Below, in pieces: positions 49,124 to 56,809 of a stretch of 64,000 nt of DNA. The stretch covers positions 2,728,001 to 2,792,000 of the forward strand of contig NZ_CP107799.1 of the NCBI RefSeq assembly GCF_041431135.1, given 5' to 3'. Position 1 is the stretch's first letter. The number at the start of each line of letters is the position of its first letter. The position numbers and the translations under genes were made by a program. The notes beneath the pieces were generated by a model. The model was not told where the DNA came from and did not search any database. It saw only the letters and a program-made list of their open reading frames with translations. This DNA comes from Streptomyces sp. NBC_00554 (GTDB lineage Bacteria > Actinomycetota > Actinomycetes > Streptomycetales > Streptomycetaceae).

Positions 49124-51148
49124 TCAGCTCGTGGCGGCGGTGAGGTCGTACACCGTTGTCGAGCCAACGGTCTGCGGAGTGAAGGTCGTTGTCACCCAGG
49201 AGGAGATCTGTGATCCGGTGGTGTCGGCGCCGTCGCGCGCGAAGCCGCCCTCCTGGTCGCCCTGGGTCACGAAGTAGTGGATCTTCCCGTCGGCGACGTA
49301 CTGCTTGAACCGGGCCAGTGTCGGTGCCGGGTCTCCACCGCTGAAGCCGCCGATGGGCATGACCGGTTCGCCGGTGGCGAGTTGCAGCCAGGTCTGGTTG
49401 TCGGAGGCGACGGTCGCGGCGACCCAGGTGTAGGCCTCGGCGTCCTTGACCAGCAGGGCTCGCAGCTGGGGTGTGACCGCGTCGGTGCTTCCGAGCTTGC
49501 TGTTGCCGCCCTTCGTCGTACCGGCCTGTGCGGCGTCCTGTGCGGAGGGAGCGGACGCGGCGCCGGTCCCGGCCTGCCGGCCGTTCTGGGTTCCTCCGGT
49601 GGGCCCGCCGTGTCCCTGTGCGTCGGACACCGAGGCGGGGCCGGCGAGAGGGGTCTGACCGGTGTGTGCGGTGGTGACCGTGGCCCACGTGTAGGAGGCG
49701 GGTCCGGCCAGTACGGCTGCCAGTGCGAGCGCCGTCGCGCCGAGAGCCAGGCGCCGCGGAAGGAGCCGCGCGAGCGACATCCCCGCTGCCGCCAGCACTC
49801 CTACGACGAGCACCGGCCAGCGCAGTTGGGAGGACCAGCCGTCCGCCCGTCCGAGCAGAACGAACGCCCACACCGCCGTCACCGCGACCGTCACCGCCAA
49901 GGCCGCCGCCGCGGCGCGGCCCCGAAGACGCCGGAGGAGGACCGTGCCCATGGCGACAAGGGCGGCGATGTAGGGAGCCAGCGCGATGGTGTAGTACTCG
50001 TGGAAGGTCCCGGACATGAAGCTGAAGATCACCGCGGTGCATGCCAAGGCGCCGCCCCAGGCCAGGAAAGCCGCACGGTGCAGGTCGGTCCTGGCGGCCC
50101 TGCGGGTGACGACCAGCGCGGCCACCAGAAGGATCAGTGCCGCGGGCAGCAGCCAGGAGATCTGGCTGCCCAGCGCACTGTCGAACATGCGGGTGATACC
50201 GCCGGCCTCGCCTCCGTTGCCGACACCTCCCCCTCCGCTCCCGCCGGGGATGCTGCCCGACGTGGAGCCGCCTCCACCACCTTTGTTGCCCTCGTCGCCG
50301 GTGATGCGCCCCAGCCCGTTGTAGCCGAGGGTCAGGTCGAGGAAGCTGTTGTCGGTGGAACCGCCCACGTACGGGCGGGAGTCGGCGGGCCACAGTTCGA
50401 CGAGGGCCACCCACCATCCGCTGCTGACCACGATCGCGGCTCCGGCCAGCAGGACATGGCCGATCCGCCTGGTCAGCGGAAGTGCCGCGCAGACCAGGTA
50501 GACCAGCGTCAGAGCCGGCAGGATCAGCCACGCCTGCAGGGTCTTGACCAGGAAGCCGAACCCGAAGCAGACCCCGGTGAGCACCATCCAGCGGACGGCC
50601 CGGTGCCCCTCCAGAGCGCGCTGGAAGCAGTACAGCGCGCACACCATGAGCAGGGTCAGCAGCGCGTCGGGATTGTTGAAGCGGAACATCAGAGCCGCGA
50701 CCGGAGTCAGGGCCAGCAGCGCGCCGGCCAGCAGTCCGGCGGCCGGTCCGTACAGTCGCCGCACGGCCGCGTACAGCACGCCGACGGTGGCGACACCCAT
50801 CAGCGCCTCGGGGGCGAGGATCTGCCAGGACCCGAGTCCGAAGAGGCGCACGGAGACGTCCATGGGCCACAGCGCGACCGGTGGCTTGTCGACGGTGATG
50901 GAGTTCCCCGCGTCCGATGCCCCGAAGAAGGCGGCCTTCCAGCTCTCGCCGCCCGCTTGAGCGGCCGCCGCGTAGAACTCGTTCGCGTAGCCCGATGCGC
51001 CCAGATTCCAGAAGAAGGCCACCGCCGCGATGGTCAACAGCGCCCAGAAGGCGGGCCGTTCCCATGCGGGACCGGCCGCGCGGTCGGCCTCCCCGGCCGT
51101 CTGAGGTGGCAACGGTCCCTCAAGGACAGAGGGGTTGAGCGTGGTCAT
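49124..51148 (-). CDS. GT39-family membrane glycosyltransferase (YkcB/ArnT-like)
   Basis: 674 aa polytopic membrane enzyme that transfers sugars from polyprenyl-phosphate donors to cell-envelope acceptors. The first loop contains NEFYAAAAQAG and the KPPVALWPMDVSVRLFG motif with the conserved acidic residues of this group. About eleven spans follow. A Gly-rich loop (about 300-330, GGGGGSTSGSIPGGSGGGG) and a Gln/Gly/Thr-rich linker precede a C-terminal extracellular domain ending WVTTTFTPQTVGSTTVYDLT, as in YkcA/YkcB-like proteins. AGGAGAG precedes the ATG. It is divergent from the two-component genes, which may regulate it. Confidence 0.88.
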   Translation of the reverse strand: MTTLNPSVLEGPLPPQTAGEADRAAGPAWERPAFWALLTIAAVAFFWNLGASGYANEFYAAAAQAGGESWKAAFFGASDAGNSITVDKPPVALWPMDVSVRLFGLGSWQILAPEALMGVATVGVLYAAVRRLYGPAAGLLAGALLALTPVAALMFRFNNPDALLTLLMVCALYCFQRALEGHRAVRWMVLTGVCFGFGFLVKTLQAWLILPALTLVYLVCAALPLTRRIGHVLLAGAAIVVSSGWWVALVELWPADSRPYVGGSTDNSFLDLTLGYNGLGRITGDEGNKGGGGGSTSGSIPGGSGGGGVGNGGEAGGITRMFDSALGSQISWLLPAALILLVAALVVTRRAARTDLHRAAFLAWGGALACTAVIFSFMSGTFHEYYTIALAPYIAALVAMGTVLLRRLRGRAAAAALAVTVAVTAVWAFVLLGRADGWSSQLRWPVLVVGVLAAAGMSLARLLPRRLALGATALALAAVLAGPASYTWATVTTAHTGQTPLAGPASVSDAQGHGGPTGGTQNGRQAGTGAASAPSAQDAAQAGTTKGGNSKLGSTDAVTPQLRALLVKDAEAYTWVAATVASDNQTWLQLATGEPVMPIGGFSGGDPAPTLARFKQYVADGKIHYFVTQGDQEGGFARDGADTTGSQISSWVTTTFTPQTVGSTTVYDLTAATS

Positions 51149-51396
51149 GTCTCTCCTAGTGGATGATCGCGCAAGGGCTGTGGCCGAGGCCTGGGGAAGA
51201 CCGCTGTCACCCTGCACGGGGGACCTCTCAGCCCGCTCTCAGCGCTCGGACCGGGGCGCGTTGCCCGGGCACGCCCTTCCAAAGCCGTGGAGTACTGCTG
51301 ACCAGTAGGGAGAGCGCGTCTCCGGCGGCTCCGCGCCTCACGCCCCGGGCATCTACATCTCAGCTGAATCTCACAATCGGGCGGTGTGATGTCACG

Positions 51397-52149
51397 GTGA
51401 CCCCAAACCCTGCCGACCCCGCCGCCACGGCGCCGCCGCTGGTCCGCCCCGACGGCACCCGTGTCCGGGTGCTCGTGGTCGACGACGAGCCGGACCTCAT
51501 CGAGGTGCTGTGCGGCGCGCTGGCCTACGAGGGCTACGACGCACGCTCCGCCGCGGACCGGGCGTCGGCGGTGCGGGCCACGGCCGAGTTCCGGCCGGAC
51601 GCGGTGATCCTCGACGTGATGCTCCCGGACGCCGACGGATTCACGGTGCTGCGCGAGATCCGTGCCGAACTCCCCCTGGTCTGCGTGCTGTTCCTCACCG
51701 CGCGGGACGCGGTCGAGGACCGGGTCGCCGGGATCCGAGCGGGCGGCGACGACTACGTCACCAAGCCGTTCAGCCTGGACGAGGTCACCGCCCGGCTGCA
51801 CGGCCTGCTGCGGCGGGCGGGAATGACCCGCCGGAGTGAGGGAGAGAACGCGCTGACCGTCGGCGGTCTGGTACTCGACGAGGACGCCCACGAGGTCACC
51901 CGGGACGGTGAGGTCATCGCCCTGTCCCCCACCGAGTACGCGCTGCTGCGGCTGCTGATGCACCATCCACGCCAGGTGCTCAGCAAGACGCTGATCCTCG
52001 AGCGGATCTGGTCCTACGACTACGGCCACCACGCACACGTCGTCGAGCTGTACATCTCGTATCTGCGCAAGAAGGTGGACGCCGGCCGGCCACCCATGAT
52101 CCATACCGTGCGCGGCGTCGGCTACGTCCTCAAACCCACCACCTCATGA
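51397..52149 (+). CDS. OmpR-family response regulator
   Basis: 250 aa. The receiver domain has the acidic pair in VLVVDDEPDLIE, the phospho-acceptor Asp73 in VILDVMLPD and the Lys in YVTKPFSLDE. The winged-helix output domain has SPTEYALLRLLMHHPRQVLSK and RGVGYVL. GTG at 51397 is where the family starts, with a weak Shine-Dalgarno; a short Pro/Ala leader of about 22 residues precedes the receiver domain. The 248-bp gap before it (51149-51396) is a divergent promoter region with the GT39 gene and shows no other gene. Its stop overlaps the kinase start. Confidence 0.93.
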   Translation: MTPNPADPAATAPPLVRPDGTRVRVLVVDDEPDLIEVLCGALAYEGYDARSAADRASAVRATAEFRPDAVILDVMLPDADGFTVLREIRAELPLVCVLFLTARDAVEDRVAGIRAGGDDYVTKPFSLDEVTARLHGLLRRAGMTRRSEGENALTVGGLVLDEDAHEVTRDGEVIALSPTEYALLRLLMHHPRQVLSKTLILERIWSYDYGHHAHVVELYISYLRKKVDAGRPPMIHTVRGVGYVLKPTTS

Positions 52150-53666
52150 ACCCGGCGAAGCGCTCCCGGCTGGACCGGCTGCGCCCCCGCACCCTGCGCG
52201 CCAAGCTCACCTGGGGCCTGGTCGCCCTGCTCGCACTGAGCTGCGCCACCGTCGGTCTGACGAGCGTGTTCGCCCTGCGCAGTTACCTCACCAGCCAGAT
52301 AGACCATCAACTCGCCGACTCCGGCTGCCTCTTCCCCTCCTCGCTGCAGCAACCCGCGGACACCGAGCAGGAGACGGTCGCGGACGACGAGCACGGAGAC
52401 ACGGAGACCGACAGTCGCGCCGACACACGTGGGCAGGCGATCGGCACCTTCGGCGCACGACTGACCGACGCGAAGATCAGTGAGGCCGCCGTCGTCCAGA
52501 CCGACCGGCGCACCGCCGTCACCCTCGACGCCGCCGACGAAGCGACTCTCAACGCCGTCCCGACCGACGGAAGCGCGCACACCGTCACCTTCTCGGCCCT
52601 CGGCGACTACCGCGTCTACGCCTGCGTGGGAAAGGACGACGACATCCTGGTCAGCGGCCTGCCGTTGGCGCCGCTCCAGGAGACGGTGCATCGCCTGACC
52701 ATCGTCTCCGCCGTGGTCTTCGGCGGAGCGTTGGTGATCACCGGATTCACCGGTGCCCTGTGGGTACGCCGCTCACTGCGCCCTCTTCGCCGGGTGACGG
52801 ACACCGCGGCTGCCGTCGCCACCCTGAACCTGGACAGCGGCGCGGTCACCCTGCCGGGTCCGACAGCCGCAGGCGACCCGCACAGCGAGGCCGGCCAGGT
52901 GGCCGCTGCCCTCGACCGCATGCTCGGCCATGTCCAGGAGGCCCTGGCCAAGCGCCACACCAGTGAGGAGCGGCTGCGCAGTTTCGCCGCCGACGCCAGC
53001 CACGAACTGCGCACTCCGGTCGCTTCGATCCGCGGCCACGCCGAACTCGCCCTGCGCCACCCCGGCCCGGTCCCCGACAAGGTCGAGCGGGCCCTCGACC
53101 GCGTGGCCGCCGAAGCGGCACGTATGACTGCCATGGTCGACGACCTGCTGCTGCTCGCCCGCCTCGACGCCGGTCGCCCCCTGCAGCGTGAACCGGTCGA
53201 CGTGACCCGCCTGGTCATCGACTGCACGGACGACGCCCGAGCGGCGAGCCCCGGCCACAGCTGGGCCCTGGACCTGCCCGAGACGCCGGTCACCGTCACC
53301 GGAGACTCCCACCGCCTGGCGCAGGTACTGACGAATCTGCTGGCCAACGCCCGCCTGCACACCCCCGTCGGCACCCTGGTGACGGTCCGCCTGGCGCAAC
53401 GCGGGCCGGGCCGGTGCCTCTTGTCCGTCACGGACGACGGCCCCGGAGTTCCACCCGAGCTCCGGCAGACGCTCTTCGAGCGCTTCACCCGCGCCGACCG
53501 CCGTCACCCCGGGACCGGGACCGGCACTGGGACCGGCGGTGCCGGAGCCGGTCTCGGCCTGTCCATCGCGGCAGCGGTCGTGGCGGCCCACGAGGGCACT
53601 CTGACCTTCGAGAGCACACCGGGTTCGACGGTGTTCACCGTGCTGCTGCCTGAGATTCCCCTTTAA
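52146..53666 (+). CDS. sensor histidine kinase
   Basis: 506 aa membrane kinase. An N-terminal span (LTWGLVALLALSCATVGLT) and a second near residue 190 enclose an extracellular sensor rich in acidic residues. HAMP follows (WVRRSLRPLRRVTDTAA), then HisKA with His286 in DASHELRTPVASI and the ATPase domain with TNLLANARLH (N box) and GAGLGLSIAAAV (G2). A GTGTGTGTG dipeptide run lies near the end of the ATPase domain. It pairs with the response regulator through the ATGA overlap, and is followed by the ApbE gene after 95 bp. Confidence 0.93.
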   Translation: MNPAKRSRLDRLRPRTLRAKLTWGLVALLALSCATVGLTSVFALRSYLTSQIDHQLADSGCLFPSSLQQPADTEQETVADDEHGDTETDSRADTRGQAIGTFGARLTDAKISEAAVVQTDRRTAVTLDAADEATLNAVPTDGSAHTVTFSALGDYRVYACVGKDDDILVSGLPLAPLQETVHRLTIVSAVVFGGALVITGFTGALWVRRSLRPLRRVTDTAAAVATLNLDSGAVTLPGPTAAGDPHSEAGQVAAALDRMLGHVQEALAKRHTSEERLRSFAADASHELRTPVASIRGHAELALRHPGPVPDKVERALDRVAAEAARMTAMVDDLLLLARLDAGRPLQREPVDVTRLVIDCTDDARAASPGHSWALDLPETPVTVTGDSHRLAQVLTNLLANARLHTPVGTLVTVRLAQRGPGRCLLSVTDDGPGVPPELRQTLFERFTRADRRHPGTGTGTGTGGAGAGLGLSIAAAVVAAHEGTLTFESTPGSTVFTVLLPEIPL

Positions 53667-53761
53667 AACCGGCCGGAGAACCGGTATCCGCCCTGACCTG
53701 AGAGGGAACTGAGAGGTCCGCTCGGGAAGGTGAGCCCAGACCACCGTCAGCAAGGAGCCCC

Positions 53762-54580
53762 ATGAGCAGCCTTCAAGGCGGCCACCACCGCACCGCTCCT
53801 CAGCAAGACCTGCGTGCCCGGCATGTCCACGTGGAGCACGTCATGGGCACCGTGGTCTCCATCGACCTGCGCAACTGCGCCAGGAAGGAGGCCGTATCGG
53901 CTACGCGCAGCGTGGTGCGCTGGCTGCATGAAGTCGACGCCCTCTTCAGCACCTACCGGCCGGACAGTGCCATCTCCCGGATCGTCCGCGGCGAGTTGAC
54001 GCCCGGTCACGCGAGCGCCGAGGTGGCGTGGGTGCTCGAGAGATGCGAGGAACTCCGCCTGGACACAGCCGGGTACTTCGACGCATGGGCGACCGGGTCC
54101 CTGGATCCGTCCGCCCTGGTGAAGGGCTGGTCGGTGCAGCGGGCCGCGGACGCGTTGGAGGCCCGAGACCTCACCGACTTCTGTCTGACGGCCGGCGGCG
54201 ACGTCGTGAGCCGGGGCAGCCGGCAGGACGGTCTGCCCTGGCGGATCGGGATCCAGCACCCCGGCGACCGCCGCGCCCTGGCCGGGGTGGTGCACGCGGG
54301 GAGCCTCGCGGTGGCGACCTCGGGCACGTACGAGCGCGGCCAGCACATCGTCGACCCGCACACCCGCAGTCATCCCACCGGGCTGTTGTCCGTCACCGTC
54401 TGCGGCCCCGACCTGGGCACCGCGGACGCGTACGCGACCGCCGCCTTCGCGATGGGACGCAAGGCCGCCGACTGGACGCTGACCCTCGACGGATACGAGG
54501 CCATGACGGTCCTGGACGACGAACGCGTGCTTCTCACTCCGGGCTTCCCCCTGGCCGATCGTGCGGAGGAGCCACGATGA
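53762..54580 (+). CDS. FAD:protein FMN transferase (ApbE family)
   Basis: 272 aa. ApbE enzymes attach FMN covalently to threonine in target proteins. The motifs HVMGTVVSIDL, DALFSTYRPDSAISRI and the substrate-binding GGDVVSRG and IVDPHTRSHP are all present. No signal peptide or lipobox is seen, so it probably acts in the cytoplasm or on the membrane's inner face, unlike many secreted ApbE proteins. AAGGAG precedes the ATG. Its stop overlaps the start of the ferric-reductase-like gene, and the downstream FMN-binding protein carries the matching acceptor motif. Confidence 0.92.
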   Translation: MSSLQGGHHRTAPQQDLRARHVHVEHVMGTVVSIDLRNCARKEAVSATRSVVRWLHEVDALFSTYRPDSAISRIVRGELTPGHASAEVAWVLERCEELRLDTAGYFDAWATGSLDPSALVKGWSVQRAADALEARDLTDFCLTAGGDVVSRGSRQDGLPWRIGIQHPGDRRALAGVVHAGSLAVATSGTYERGQHIVDPHTRSHPTGLLSVTVCGPDLGTADAYATAAFAMGRKAADWTLTLDGYEAMTVLDDERVLLTPGFPLADRAEEPR

Positions 54581-56016
54581 CCGCGCCCCACCTCTCCCAG
54601 CAGCCCCCTCCCAAGCCTCCCGTCCGCCCGCGCGACTGGCCCCCGCCCTCCGTTCCTCCGTCGTCGCGGCGCACCGGGCGGGTACGCCGCAGGCTGCCCG
54701 CCCGGCGCCGCCCGCTCGTCGTGGACGCGCTGGCCGCGGCCACCGGTCTCGGCCTCGGCATCTCACTCGCGCTGGGCGTCGGCGCCCAGACCGTCAGCGC
54801 GCTGCACGCTCCGGGCGGTGTCGCCACCGCACTCGGCCGCGTCACCGGGATGCTCAGCGGATACGCGATGGTCATCACGGTGCTGCTCTCGGCACGCATC
54901 CCTCCGCTGGAACGCGCCCTGGGCCAGGACCGGTTGATCGTCTGGCACCGGCGCATCGCTCCCTGGGGTCTGTACCTGCTCCTTGCCCACGCCGTGCTGA
55001 TCACCGTCGGATACGCGCGCGCCGCGAAGACGGGGATCCTGGCGGAGATCGGCCAACTGCTGTGGACCTACTCGGGCATCCTGTCGGCGACCGTCGGCAG
55101 CGCCCTGCTGCTGGCCGCCGGGGTCACCTCCTACCGGCGGGCACGGAGCCGGATGAAGTACGAGACCTGGTGGGCCGTCCACCTCTACACGTACCTGGGT
55201 CTGGGCCTCTCGTTCGTCCACCAGGTCGACACCGGTGCACCGTTCGTGGGGCACTCCCTGGCCACCGCCTGGTGGACCTCGTTGTGGGTGGGTGCTCTGA
55301 CCGTCGTGCTCGTCTTCCGGGTGGGGCTCCCGCTGTGGCGATCGGTCCGGCACGACCTGCGCGTCGCCAAGGTGTCCTCCGCGGGGCCGGACACCTGGTC
55401 CATCGTGCTCAGCGGGCGGCATCTGGAGCGGCTGCCCACGGCCGGCGGACAGTTCATGATGTGGCGCTTCCTGCGCCGTGAGCTGTGGTGGCAGGCTCAC
55501 CCCTACTCGCTGTCGGCCGCCCCCGAGGCGGGTCATCTCCGCATCACGGTCAAGGAGTTGGGCGACCACAGCACCGCCCTGTCCCGGCTCGCCCCGGGCA
55601 CCAGGGTGGCGTTCGAGGGCCCCTACGGCGTTTTCACCGCTGACGCGAGGCAGTCCCGAAACGTCCTGCTCGTCGGCGCGGGTGTGGGTACGACTCCCAT
55701 CCGCGCCCTCCTCGACGACCTGCCCCGGGACACCCACGTCGTCGTCCTGCTGCGCGGCAGGCGCTCCGAAGACATCGCCCACCTGGACGAGTTCGAGCGT
55801 CTGGTGGGCAAACGCCGGGGCCGGCTGCACGCGTTGACCGGACCGCGGGAGACCGTCCGGCTGGACGCACCGTCCCTGCACACCCTCGTCCCCGACATCG
55901 CGGGCCGGGACGTCTTCGTCTGCGGCCCCGACGAGTTCACCCGTACGGTCATCGCCGCCGCCCGCGACGCCGGGGTGCCCGCCCGCCACATCCACCACGA
56001 GGACTTCGCGTTCTGA
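54577..56016 (+). CDS. ferric reductase-like transmembrane flavoprotein
   Basis: 479 aa. The N-terminal half has six predicted spans with paired histidines in WHRRIAPWGLYLLLAHA and WWAVHLYTYLGLGLSFVHQ, the probable haem ligands. The C-terminal half is a ferredoxin-NADP-reductase-type module: HPYSLSAAPEAGHLRITVKE (FAD), LVGAGVGTTPIRALLDDLP (NAD(P)) and VFVCGPDEF. It thus can move electrons from cytoplasmic NAD(P)H through haem across the membrane. ATGA overlap with apbE and a 44-bp spacing to the FMN-binding protein show a single unit. The N terminus is a Pro-rich leader of about 45 residues. Confidence 0.92.
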   Translation: MTAPHLSQQPPPKPPVRPRDWPPPSVPPSSRRTGRVRRRLPARRRPLVVDALAAATGLGLGISLALGVGAQTVSALHAPGGVATALGRVTGMLSGYAMVITVLLSARIPPLERALGQDRLIVWHRRIAPWGLYLLLAHAVLITVGYARAAKTGILAEIGQLLWTYSGILSATVGSALLLAAGVTSYRRARSRMKYETWWAVHLYTYLGLGLSFVHQVDTGAPFVGHSLATAWWTSLWVGALTVVLVFRVGLPLWRSVRHDLRVAKVSSAGPDTWSIVLSGRHLERLPTAGGQFMMWRFLRRELWWQAHPYSLSAAPEAGHLRITVKELGDHSTALSRLAPGTRVAFEGPYGVFTADARQSRNVLLVGAGVGTTPIRALLDDLPRDTHVVVLLRGRRSEDIAHLDEFERLVGKRRGRLHALTGPRETVRLDAPSLHTLVPDIAGRDVFVCGPDEFTRTVIAAARDAGVPARHIHHEDFAF

Positions 56017-56060
56017 CCCGGTGACAGACCGGGGCCCCTCGACCACCCCTGGAGAACCCC

Positions 56061-56579
56061 ATGCGACGCGCCCCGATCATTCTGGTCACGACCGTCATCG
56101 GCACCACAGGCGTGCTGATGTTCGAGCCCCGCGAGGTCACCCCGACCGTCGCGTCATCCTCTTCGTCGACGGCGAGTCAGGACGCGACCGTCTCGAAGAG
56201 CGGCTCCACCACCACCGCCACCGGCGCCGCCATCAGCACCCAGTTCGGCAACACCCAGGTTCGGGTCACCATCGAGGCCGGGAAGATCACGGACGTCGAG
56301 CCGCTCCAGATCCCCGGCAATGAACCGCAGTCCGTGCAGATCAGCAACGGCGCCGTGCCGACCCTGCGGGAGAGCGCACTGACCAAGCAGAGCGCCGCGA
56401 TCGACTCGGTCAGCGGCGCGACCATCACCAGCCAGAGCTACGCCGCCTCCCTCCAATCCGCCCTCGACAAGGCCGGTTTCACAGCCGCCGACGGCTCCAC
56501 CGCACCGACCACCGCGCCCACCGAATCCGAGGAGCACGGGCACGGCGGCGGATTCGGAGGTGGCGGCGGATTCGAATGA
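56061..56579 (+). CDS. FMN-binding domain protein, covalent flavin carrier
   Basis: 172 aa. An N-terminal membrane anchor (IILVTTVIGTTGVLMF) and a Ser/Thr linker lead to one FMN_bind domain. The ApbE acceptor motif is DSVSGATITS, so Thr121 is the predicted FMN attachment site. A Gly/His tail ends the protein. It is the probable terminal electron carrier on the outer face for the upstream ferric-reductase-like protein, making a three-gene flavin electron-transfer module. Confidence 0.92.
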   Translation: MRRAPIILVTTVIGTTGVLMFEPREVTPTVASSSSSTASQDATVSKSGSTTTATGAAISTQFGNTQVRVTIEAGKITDVEPLQIPGNEPQSVQISNGAVPTLRESALTKQSAAIDSVSGATITSQSYAASLQSALDKAGFTAADGSTAPTTAPTESEEHGHGGGFGGGGGFE

Positions 56580-56586
56580 GACCCTC

Positions 56587-56700
56587 GCGCAGGCGGTTCC
56601 CGGTGACTCGATTCGTGCCCCGCGCGGGCGATCCCCGGTGGCCCGATTCCTGCCCCGCGCGGGCGGTCCCCGCTGACCCGAACCCTGCCCCGCGCGCCCA
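56587..56700. repeat. 35-bp tandem repeat, three copies
   Basis: Units begin at 56587, 56622 and 56657, each starting GCGC(A/G)GGCG(G/A)TCCC-like and ending in TGCCCC, with a partial fourth unit. They occupy about half of the 230-bp gap after the FMN-binding gene. No gene is seen there. Confidence 0.8.
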
Positions 56701-56809
56701 CACTTCCCCGGCACAGGCAACCCACAGGCCCCGTTTCGCTTCCTTCGAGGCGTGAGGGGCTCCCGGTACCGATGGGACGCCCGTGCTCGAAGTGTGAGGA
56801 GGGGACCTC

